A stretch of 12,240 nt of DNA from a bacterium UBP3_UBA6266. GTDB lineage: Bacteria > Auribacterota > UBA6266. Below are positions 1 through 6,219 of this stretch, piece by piece. The DNA is taken from contig DJVC01000032.1 in NCBI GenBank assembly GCA_002440765.1, positions 1 through 12,240 of the forward strand, written 5' to 3'. The position numbers were made by a program, and so were the translations under genes. The first letter of the stretch is position 1; each line of letters starts with the position of its first letter. The notes below the pieces were generated by a model. The model did not search any database and was not told the DNA's origin. It saw only the letters and a list, made by a program, of their open reading frames with translations.

Positions 1-905
1 ATTCTCGGGAAAGATACGGTATGGGACCCTATCCCGAACTTTTTCTCCAGCTCTATCGCATGTAAAATAAGCCCGATTATTTCAAATTTCCAATCAAATA
101 AACCGAACAGCACTCCGAGCCCGACATCATCAACTCCCGCTTCCATCGCCCTGTGCATTGAATAAAGCCGCCATTTATAATTCCCCTTCAGTGTACCCGG
201 GGGATGCATTTTCCCGTATGTGCCGTGGTGATAAGTTTCCTGAAAAACCTGATATGTGCCTATCCCTACGTCGCGCAGTATTTTTAAGTCTTCTATGCTC
301 ATGGGCGCGGCATTTACGTTGACTCTTCTTATTTGCCCGAACCCGTTCCTTGTCTTCACTTTCACGCCGTATATGTTCCTGATCGATTCCGCGATGTATG
401 CGGTGTCCGTCAGCGGATGTTCCCCGTAAACAGCGATCAACCGTTTATGCCCTATCTTTCCCGCGAGAATTTCAGATTCTCTCCTTATTTCTTCCATAGA
501 TAAAGCTTTTCTCTCGACAAGGTCTTTATTATCAGACTTGAAACCGCAGTAAAGACAGTTGTTGACACAGTAATTACCCGTATACAAAGGCGCAAAAGTG
601 ACAATCCTGTTGTCATAAACTTTTCGTTTGACTTCTGCAGCGGCAGACCTCATTTCTTCCAGCAGTTCTCTGTCGGTAACATTTATGAGAGCCGCGGTTT
701 CTTCGGGAGAAAGCGTTTTTATTTCAAGTGATTTCCTGATAATATCCCTGATTCTGGCCGGTTCGGGATTGGAATTTTTCTCCAGAATACCGAAGATTTT
801 ATTGTCATCGATAAAATCTCTACCGCCGTCCAGATATTTATATATCTGATCGGTCTTTATTCTGTTTTTCATCCATGTTTCTACATCAGTATCCGCGCAT
901 TTCAT
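1..905 (-). CDS. hydG: [FeFe] hydrogenase H-cluster maturase HydG, C-terminus beyond the window
   Basis: HydG is a radical SAM tyrosine lyase. It cleaves tyrosine to supply the CO and CN ligands of the H-cluster, working with HydE and HydF in the cytoplasm. About 301 residues are visible, of roughly 470 in the family, and the frame stays open to base 1. The radical SAM motif CVNNCLYC (C113, C117, C120) fits the CX3CX2C spacing. The sequence around it (APLYTGNYCVNNCLYCGF), the YQVFQETYHHGTYG segment and the final GIGSHTVSFPR are typical of HydG and of its relative ThiH. HydG is preferred because the gene follows hydrogenase genes and a TM1266-type gene, with no thiamine gene nearby. The start was chosen because AAAGGAGAGA lies just upstream of the ATG. 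The C-terminal domain that binds the auxiliary dangler-iron cluster is outside the window, so it cannot be checked. Confidence 0.93.
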   Translation of the reverse strand, partial: MKCADTDVETWMKNRIKTDQIYKYLDGGRDFIDDNKIFGILEKNSNPEPARIRDIIRKSLEIKTLSPEETAALINVTDRELLEEMRSAAAEVKRKVYDNRIVTFAPLYTGNYCVNNCLYCGFKSDNKDLVERKALSMEEIRRESEILAGKIGHKRLIAVYGEHPLTDTAYIAESIRNIYGVKVKTRNGFGQIRRVNVNAAPMSIEDLKILRDVGIGTYQVFQETYHHGTYGKMHPPGTLKGNYKWRLYSMHRAMEAGVDDVGLGVLFGLFDWKFEIIGLILHAIELEKKFGIGSHTVSFPR

Positions 906-935
906 CTGTCTCTCCTTTAGTTGAACCGACTGCCT

Positions 936-1187
936 TTATATTTTTTTACCCAATGCCGATTTAACCGTCACCCCTTCGACAGAGCCGAGTTTTCCCGTCA
1001 GCGCTCCCATTTCATCCGTTGTGGCATCCACAATCAGAGTAATGACACAGCACCGTTTTTTCTCATAGGGCATCCCCGTCCTTGAAACTATAATACCGCC
1101 GTATTGCGAAAGTATCCTGTTAACCGGAGAAGACGATTTTTCCCTGTTTTCTATAATAATACCCACAAAACCCAGTCTTTTTCCCAT
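936..1187 (-). CDS. TM1266-type iron-only hydrogenase system regulator, small ACT-like protein
   Basis: This 83-residue protein matches the TM1266 family, small ferredoxin-like/ACT-fold proteins found beside [FeFe] hydrogenase and maturase genes and annotated as hydrogenase system regulators. Their biochemical role is not settled. Family hallmarks are an N-terminal RLGFVGIIIENRE strand, IVSRTGMPY in the middle, LIVDATTDEMGALTGKLG, and the terminal VKSALGKK. The ATG at 1187 is chosen because the family begins with this strand and GAGGGTG lies a few bases upstream. The frame also stays open for 36 further codons to a GTG at 1295, but that stretch is unlike the family and overlaps a hairpin. Only 30 bases separate its stop from hydG, so the two are probably co-transcribed. 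It has no obvious DNA-binding domain. Confidence 0.85.
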   Translation of the reverse strand: MGKRLGFVGIIIENREKSSSPVNRILSQYGGIIVSRTGMPYEKKRCCVITLIVDATTDEMGALTGKLGSVEGVTVKSALGKKI

Positions 1188-1323
1188 AATCACCCTCACA
1201 TAGAAAAATCCCGGCCTGACCCTAAGGTTAAGACCGGGACAAAAATCCGCTATCAGCTTTCCGGCACAACCCTCGGCATCAGGCGATAACAACACCCTTT
1301 CCTCAGGAAAATAAATTACTTAT
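1188..1323 (-). promoter_or_regulatory. Leader between receiver gene and TM1266-type gene, possibly structured RNA
   Basis: This is the longest gap inside the hydrogenase gene run, whose other junctions are 0-30 bases or overlap. Read on the minus strand, it holds a small UUUCC/GGAAA hairpin near 1298-1312, a GC-rich middle, and the larger hairpin with U-run described separately. It ends in the GAGGGTG ribosome binding site of the TM1266-type gene. No known riboswitch class was recognised. The function (attenuation, RNA processing or ligand sensing) is inference. Confidence 0.35.
1204..1238 (-). terminator. Hairpin with U-run, possible terminator or attenuator before the TM1266-type gene
   Basis: On the minus strand, CCCGG (1238-1234) pairs with CCGGG (1214-1210). 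The inner arms UCUUAACC and GGGUCAGG extend the stem with a G-U pair and two mismatches around a UUAG loop. The stem is followed by AUUUUUC, a run of five U at 1208-1204. This resembles a weak intrinsic terminator placed only about 17 bases before the ATG at 1187. It could set maturation genes at a lower or conditional level relative to the structural genes. Pairing was judged by eye; no folding energy was computed. Confidence 0.45.
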
Positions 1324-1704
1324 CTATATGTTTTCCTCAATTTTCTTTAAAAGGACTTCCGGTTTTATCGGTTTTTCCAATACTGCTTTTACCGGCAGAA
1401 AATCCTCATTCGGCTCAAAACCGAAAGGCAGACTCATTTCCTTCCTTATGCCTGTAATCATTATCACCGGAGTGCCTTTCGTCGAACTTTCTTTCTGAAG
1501 TTTTCTGGCAATATCAAACCCTTCCGTTTTGGTTGCCATCATCACATCAAGAATTATCAAATCGGGCTTGTTATTCTTTGCCTGATTAAATCCTTCCGAT
1601 CCGTTTTCAGCCGAAAACACTTCATAATTTTTTGTTTCCAGAAGTGTTTTTATAGCCTCGACAAAATCAATATCGTCGTCAACTATCAATATTTTCCCGG
1701 ACAT
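1324..1704 (-). CDS. Stand-alone CheY-like response regulator receiver domain
   Basis: This 126-residue single receiver domain accepts a phosphoryl group on aspartate and has no output domain, so it must act by protein contact. The acidic pocket D9/D10/D11, phosphoacceptor D53 (LIILDVMM), T84 (ITG) and K111 (LEKPIKP) are all present, so it should be phosphorylatable. The loop between T84 and K111 is longer than in CheY, adding a segment (LPFGFEPNEDFLPV) that could be a partner-binding surface. Its ATG directly follows the hydC stop codon, and the AGGAGG-like ribosome binding site lies inside the last hydC codons, so the two are translationally linked. The likely partner is the histidine kinase at 6220-8061, on the far side of the hydrogenase genes. 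That pairing is inferred from shared operon context. Confidence 0.93.
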   Translation of the reverse strand: MSGKILIVDDDIDFVEAIKTLLETKNYEVFSAENGSEGFNQAKNNKPDLIILDVMMATKTEGFDIARKLQKESSTKGTPVIMITGIRKEMSLPFGFEPNEDFLPVKAVLEKPIKPEVLLKKIEENI

Positions 1705-2217
1705 TTAACCCTCCTTGCTCTTTCGATCCCGTTTTCTGTAATTGTTTATTATCTCAATTATTTTCTGATTGGTCAATTCTCCATATATTTTATCATCTAT
1801 CATAACAACAGGCGCAAGTCCGCACGCGCCAAGGCATCTTGCTTCATGCAGGCTGAAAAAGCCGTCTTCCGTCGTTTCCCCTATTCCGATTTTCAATTCC
1901 TTTTTAATTGTCCGGAGAATATCTCCGGCCCCCTTTACATAACAGGCCGTGCCCAGGCATATGGCAATACTGTGTTTTCCCTGGGGTTTAAGCTTGAAAT
2001 AATGATAAAAGGTGGCAACTCCCCAAATATGAGATGTCGGAATATTCATGGTAAGGGCAATCTCATCCATAACGTCACGGCTTAGATACCCGAAAAGGTT
2101 CTGGGCCCGGTGAAGCACGGCAATAAGATATGATTCGGGCCTGTCAGTTTTTTCAAGGACATCCGCCATATATTTTTTGAGTTTCGCCATTCTGTCATTT
2201 TCCAGAGACGTCTGCAT
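1705..2217 (-). CDS. hydC: NADH-linked [FeFe] hydrogenase subunit HydC, NuoE-like [2Fe-2S] protein
   Basis: This 170-residue homologue of complex I NuoE has a helical N-terminal part (about 10-75, including GVATFYHYF) and a thioredoxin-like [2Fe-2S] domain. Four cysteines fit the NuoE cluster pattern: C87 and C92 (CLGTAC), C128 and C132 (CLGAC). In trimeric hydrogenases this subunit accompanies the flavoprotein HydB and carries electrons near the FMN site. The length is normal for the family. The first ATG is preferred because TAGGAGAG lies about nine bases upstream, whereas the next methionine (M10) has no good site. Only 14 bases separate it from hydA. Alternative names are HndA (NADP-reducing type) and NuoE; the neighbouring catalytic subunit makes a respiratory complex I unlikely. 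Confidence 0.93.
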   Translation of the reverse strand: MQTSLENDRMAKLKKYMADVLEKTDRPESYLIAVLHRAQNLFGYLSRDVMDEIALTMNIPTSHIWGVATFYHYFKLKPQGKHSIAICLGTACYVKGAGDILRTIKKELKIGIGETTEDGFFSLHEARCLGACGLAPVVMIDDKIYGELTNQKIIEIINNYRKRDRKSKEG

Positions 2218-2231
2218 GACTTTATACTCTC

Positions 2232-4013
2232 CTATCTCGCGCGCACAAGCCCGCGCGGTATTATTCCTTTCGGTTCTTTCTTTTTATAATGGGTATGCAA
2301 TATTTTATGGGAAAGCTCGCTGAGCGGTCTTCCTAAAAATTCCTTATATAATCTCTGCACATCGGGGTTTTCATGACTTCTCCTGATAGTCCGGTTCCTG
2401 TCAAGATCGTACAGCGCTTTCGCTCTTAACTTCAGACATTCTTCATCAAGAGGAATGGAATTGGCGTCGGCATAAGGCTGTCCTCCTCCTCCTACACAGC
2501 CGCCCGGACATCCCATAACTTCTATAAAATGATATTTCCCCGGTTCTTTTCTTGCTATGTCAAGAAGGTCGCAGGCATTTCCCAGCCCATGGGCTACAGC
2601 GACTCTGATCTCTTTCCCGTCCATTACGATTTTGCCTTCTTTAATGCCTTTAAGGCCTCTTAACTCGTTAACCTCTATATCGAGAAGCGTTTCGCCGGTG
2701 TACAATTCATAAGCCGTTCTTATCGCGGCTTCCATAACGCCTCCGGTAGTTCCGAATATAGCGCCCGCTCCCGACGAAAGCCCCAGCGGATGGTCGAATT
2801 CCTCTCCTTTTATATTCAGAAAATCAATGCCGGCAGATTTAATCATCCATGCCGCTTCTCTCGTGGTCACAACAAGATCGACTCCGTTTAAGCCGTTAAT
2901 TTTAAGTTCGGGCCTCTGCGCTTCATATTTTTTCGCTGTGCAGCACATCACAGCCACACTGAAAATTTTCTCCGGCGCGGCCTTGATTTTTTCAGGAAAA
3001 TGAGTCTTGAGCACAGCCCCCATCATTGACATCGGAGATTTGCAGGTAGATATATTCTCGATAAGGTCGGGATAAAACTGCTCCATACATTTCATCCACG
3101 CGCTTGAACAGGATGTTATCATAGGAAGCCTGCCTTTTCCCTGCAGCCTGTCCAAAAATTCACTGGCTTCTTCCATTATCGTCAGGTCGGCCGAAAACTG
3201 CGTATCAAAAACATAATCAAAACCAAGCCGCTTGAGAGCCGCCGCGGTCTCTTTTTCTTTTGCCGTACCGGGAGGGATGCCGAACGCTTCACCGATAGCA
3301 GCCCTGACCGAAGGCGCAACCTGAGCCACCTTTATCAGGGATTTATCGCTCAATTTCTCAAAAAGTTCCTGGGTGTAATTTTTCTCTATAAAAGAAGCTG
3401 TCGGGCATACATTGATGCACTGGCCGCATGTTGTACACACACTTTCTGAAAAAGGCATGTTATATGCCGGCATCACCACCGTCTTAAAACCCCTGTAAGC
3501 CTGCCTTAAAGCATTAACTTTCTGTATCTCCGAACATATCCTTACGCATCTTCCGCATAGAATGCATTTATCGGGGTCTCTTACAACGGAAGGAGAGGAT
3601 AAATCTTTATCGTAGCTCTTTTTTTCTCCTTCAAAATGCCTTTTTTTAATACCCATTGAATAAGCCAGTCGCTGAAGTTCGCAGTTTCCGTCCCTGTCGC
3701 ATGTATGGCAGTCAAGGGGATGGTTATCCAGAATCAACTCCACTATATCCCTTCTTGCCCTTCTTATCTCCTGCGTATTCGTATGAATTTTCATCCCGTC
3801 GCTGACCGGATAAGAGCAGGAAGCGGCATAATTTTTTAAGCCTTCAACCTGCACTATGCAAACCCTGCAGGCTCCTTCTATGGAAAGTTTCGGATGGTAA
3901 CATAAACGCGGAATGTGAAAACCCAGTTTGTCGGCCGCCTGCATCACTGTCTGCTCAGGCTCCACCCGGTAAGGTTTATCATTTATATATATCGTTATTG
4001 TCTTTTTTTCCAT
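2232..4013 (-). CDS. hydA: [FeFe] hydrogenase catalytic subunit HydA, trimeric NAD-linked type, with variant H-cluster motifs
   Basis: This 593-residue subunit interconverts protons and H2 at the H-cluster. The N-terminal relay is complete: [2Fe-2S] domain (C38, C49, C52, C66), His-Cys3 [4Fe-4S] site (H98, C102, C105, C111), and two [4Fe-4S] ferredoxin sites (C150/153/156/160 and C193/196/199/203). The H domain follows (about 225-575). Its third motif EVMGCPGGCVGGGGQP (C502, C506) is canonical. The first motif reads TSCSSAW (300-306) instead of TSCCPxW, and the second reads MCCTAKKYE (356-364) instead of MPCxxKxxE. By ungapped alignment, a serine (S303) stands where the second, cluster-binding cysteine is expected. 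The proton-path acid E281/E282 region (MEEASEF) and KSP at 325-327 are kept. No C-terminal [2Fe-2S] domain is present, unlike the longer Thermotoga subunit. The ribosome binding site AGGAGA lies five bases before the ATG. An electron-bifurcating role is inferred from the HydABC composition. Confidence 0.95.
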   Translation of the reverse strand: MEKKTITIYINDKPYRVEPEQTVMQAADKLGFHIPRLCYHPKLSIEGACRVCIVQVEGLKNYAASCSYPVSDGMKIHTNTQEIRRARRDIVELILDNHPLDCHTCDRDGNCELQRLAYSMGIKKRHFEGEKKSYDKDLSSPSVVRDPDKCILCGRCVRICSEIQKVNALRQAYRGFKTVVMPAYNMPFSESVCTTCGQCINVCPTASFIEKNYTQELFEKLSDKSLIKVAQVAPSVRAAIGEAFGIPPGTAKEKETAAALKRLGFDYVFDTQFSADLTIMEEASEFLDRLQGKGRLPMITSCSSAWMKCMEQFYPDLIENISTCKSPMSMMGAVLKTHFPEKIKAAPEKIFSVAVMCCTAKKYEAQRPELKINGLNGVDLVVTTREAAWMIKSAGIDFLNIKGEEFDHPLGLSSGAGAIFGTTGGVMEAAIRTAYELYTGETLLDIEVNELRGLKGIKEGKIVMDGKEIRVAVAHGLGNACDLLDIARKEPGKYHFIEVMGCPGGCVGGGGQPYADANSIPLDEECLKLRAKALYDLDRNRTIRRSHENPDVQRLYKEFLGRPLSELSHKILHTHYKKKEPKGIIPRGLVRAR

Positions 4014-4038
4014 CTTGTCTCCTGTTTTTCAATAGTTA

Positions 4039-5844
4039 TCATTTTTTATCAACCGCACCGAATTTACATATTTCATAACACTGCCCGCATTTAATACACT
4101 TGGATTTATCTATGACATGCGGAGTTTTAGGGTTCCCGCTTACCGCCCCGGCCGGACAAATCCTCTTGCACGCGCCGCATCCCACACATTTATCGTTTAT
4201 AACATAATCGAGCAGCAACCGGCATTCGCCGGCTCTGCATTTTTTGTGTTTAATGTGTTCTTCGTACTCTTCCCTGAAATTGGTTAAGGTGCTTAAAACA
4301 GGATTGGGGGCTGACTGCCCTAACCCGCATAAAGAAGCCTTCTTTATCAGGTTCCCGAGCCGCTCAAGCTTTTCTATATCCCCCTGTTCTCCTTTTCCTT
4401 CCGTTATGCGGGTAAGAATTTCAAGCATCCTCTTTGTTCCCTCCCTGCAGGGCGTGCATTTTCCGCAGGATTCGTTCTGCGTAAATTCAAGAAAAAATTT
4501 GGCTATGTTCACCATACAGGAATCTTCGTCTATGACTATCATACCCCCCGACCCCATTATTGAGCCGGCTTTTGCCAAAGATTCATAATCTATCGGAGTA
4601 TCCAGATATTTTTCGGGCAGACATCCTCCCGACGGACCTCCTGTCTGGACAGCTTTGAATTTCTTTCCTTTTTCAATCCCCCCGCCGATATCAAAAATTA
4701 TCTCTCTCAGAGTCGTGCCCATAGGGACTTCCACAAGACCCGTGTTTTTAACTTTTCCCGCAAGCGCAAATACTTTTGTTCCCTTGCTTTTTTCTGTCCC
4801 CACTTTCCTGAACCAGTCCGCGCTGTCCAGGATTATGACCGGCACATTCGCCCATGTTTCCACATTGTTTATCAGTGTGGGCTTTCCGAAAAGTCCGTTT
4901 ACCGAGGGATACGGCGGCCTTGGCCTCGGCATTCCCCTGGACCCTTCAATGGAATGTATAAGCGCTGTTTCCTCGCCGCAGACAAACGCCCCGGCTCCAA
5001 GCCTTATCTCAATATCAAAAGAAAAATCCGAACCGAGTATATTTTCTCCGAGAAAACCGCTGTCCCTTGCGTCTTTTATCGCTTTCTCAAGCCTTGTTAT
5101 GGCAAGAGGATATTCGGCTCTTATGTAAACAATCCCTTTAGCCGAACCCACCGCATATCCCCCTATAATCATTCCTTCGATTACAGTATGGGGGTCTCCT
5201 TCGATTGCGCTCCTGTCCATAAAAGCGCCCGGGTCACCTTCATCGGCATTGCAGATAACGTATTTCTCATCCGATTTCTGATTTGCCGTAAATTCCCATT
5301 TCATGCCCGTAGGGAAACCGGCTCCCCCCCTCCCTCTTAAGCCCGAACGTTTTACTTCTTCTATGACTTCTTCAGGCTTCATATCCGAGAGGATCTTGGC
5401 AATCGCCTCATAACCTCTGAGCGAAATGTAATCATCAATGCTTTCCGGGTCTATTATTCCGCAGTTCCTTAATGTTATTCTCATTTGTTTGCCGAAAAAC
5501 CCGACATCGCCGAACACTCTGAAAAACCTGTTGTACAGGTGGTCCTCGTCAATGATAAGGCGTGAAACAGGTTTCCCTTTTACAAGATGGCTCTCCACAA
5601 TTTCCGGAATATCTTTTTCAGTCACATGTCCGTATATGGTATATCCGGGATTCACTATCAGTATAGGCCCTTTGCTGCACATCCCGAGACACCCCGATAA
5701 AATAATTCTTCCGTTATCCGAAAGACCTTTTTTCTCAAGCTGTATTTCGATATCCCGCTTGAGTTCCTTGGATTTGTTATGAATACAGCTCGGGCCGTCG
5801 CATAATGTAATAATAAAATTCTCTTTGCTCTTGTTTTTCTTCAT
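4039..5844 (-). CDS. hydB: NADH-linked [FeFe] hydrogenase flavoprotein subunit HydB, NuoF-like
   Basis: This 601-residue flavoprotein is the NAD(H) site of the hydrogenase and, in characterised homologues, the centre of electron bifurcation. Domains in order: a thioredoxin-like [2Fe-2S] domain (C15, C20, C52, C56); a NuoF core with the FMN/NADH glycine-rich segment GRGGAGFPTG (171-180) and GAGAFVCGEETAL (283-295); an SLBB region; the NuoF [4Fe-4S] site CGKCTPC plus C506 (C460, C463, C466, C506); and two C-terminal [4Fe-4S] ferredoxin sites (C553/556/559/563 and C583/586/589/593). H530 or H533 with C536 and C541 could form a zinc site like that reported for bifurcating HydB; this is a suggestion only. 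The start is the only methionine before the first domain. Its ribosome binding site is weak (GGGG about 11 bases upstream), so coupling to the upstream gene 18 bases away is likely. Confidence 0.95.
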   Translation of the reverse strand: MKKNKSKENFIITLCDGPSCIHNKSKELKRDIEIQLEKKGLSDNGRIILSGCLGMCSKGPILIVNPGYTIYGHVTEKDIPEIVESHLVKGKPVSRLIIDEDHLYNRFFRVFGDVGFFGKQMRITLRNCGIIDPESIDDYISLRGYEAIAKILSDMKPEEVIEEVKRSGLRGRGGAGFPTGMKWEFTANQKSDEKYVICNADEGDPGAFMDRSAIEGDPHTVIEGMIIGGYAVGSAKGIVYIRAEYPLAITRLEKAIKDARDSGFLGENILGSDFSFDIEIRLGAGAFVCGEETALIHSIEGSRGMPRPRPPYPSVNGLFGKPTLINNVETWANVPVIILDSADWFRKVGTEKSKGTKVFALAGKVKNTGLVEVPMGTTLREIIFDIGGGIEKGKKFKAVQTGGPSGGCLPEKYLDTPIDYESLAKAGSIMGSGGMIVIDEDSCMVNIAKFFLEFTQNESCGKCTPCREGTKRMLEILTRITEGKGEQGDIEKLERLGNLIKKASLCGLGQSAPNPVLSTLTNFREEYEEHIKHKKCRAGECRLLLDYVINDKCVGCGACKRICPAGAVSGNPKTPHVIDKSKCIKCGQCYEICKFGAVDKK

Positions 5845-5862
5845 AAGAAATAAAACCCCGCT

Positions 5863-6219
5863 TTATTTAATAACCCATTCCTCAATGACTTCGCCTCCCT
5901 TAAGATGTCTTTCAATTATCTCACGGGCTTTTTCTTCATTAACCTTGCCGTATTTAACAGGTATCTTACCCTCCTCGATTACTTCGACTGTAGGCTCGAG
6001 ATTACACCGGCCCGCGCAGCCTTTCTGGCTGAGATACACATCCGTCAGGCCTTTATTTACGGCTTCCTTAAACACTTCCATAACTTCCTTTGAACCGGCC
6101 GCGATTTCGCATGTCGCCATTCCCACATATACCCTCTTTGTGGACAGATACCCTTTTCCTACGATCCTGTTAATGGCTTCCGCCCTTTTTTTCCTTATAA
6201 TATCCAAGGGTTTCATCAT
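5863..6219 (-). CDS. HndB-like thioredoxin-fold ferredoxin of the hydrogenase operon
   Basis: This 118-residue protein resembles the small thioredoxin-like [2Fe-2S] proteins (HndB, TM1420 type) found beside NuoE/NuoF-type hydrogenase genes. Visible family segments are VYVGMATCEIAAGS (31-43), the CX3C pair at C68 and C72 (KGCAGRCNLEP), and the C-terminal KVNEEKAREIIERHL. Only three cysteines exist in the whole protein (C37, C68, C72). The position matching the first cluster cysteine of NuoE is valine (V32), so a classical four-cysteine cluster cannot form without another ligand. It may be an electron carrier or a structural adaptor; its role is not established from sequence. The ATGATG start directly follows the kinase stop codon, and the AAGGGGGA ribosome binding site lies inside the kinase's last codons. 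Confidence 0.85.
   Translation of the reverse strand: MMKPLDIIRKKRAEAINRIVGKGYLSTKRVYVGMATCEIAAGSKEVMEVFKEAVNKGLTDVYLSQKGCAGRCNLEPTVEVIEEGKIPVKYGKVNEEKAREIIERHLKGGEVIEEWVIK

Noticed and set aside
628..849. Open plus-strand frame of 73 codons
   Set aside because: It lies entirely antisense to hydG, whose motifs are clear, and encodes a low-complexity Ser/Leu/Ile-rich product without a ribosome binding site.
1..905. Thiamine synthesis protein ThiH in place of HydG
   Set aside because: ThiH is a close relative, but the gene directly follows a TM1266-type gene and the hydrogenase operon, and no thiamine gene is present.
1188..1323. Known riboswitch (TPP, cobalamin, NiCo, moco and similar)
   Set aside because: None of the conserved sequence cores I know for these classes is visible, so only an unclassified leader is reported.
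4244..5782. Several overlapping plus-strand frames antisense to hydB, including one of 157 codons
   Set aside because: They mirror a strongly conserved flavoprotein gene, have no ribosome binding sites and give Ser/Phe/Pro-rich products typical of antisense shadows.
2232..5844. Respiratory complex I fragment (NuoE-NuoF-NuoG)
   Set aside because: The large subunit carries the [FeFe] hydrogenase H domain with the CPGGCVGGGG motif, and NuoF has extra N- and C-terminal iron-sulfur domains, so this is a trimeric hydrogenase.
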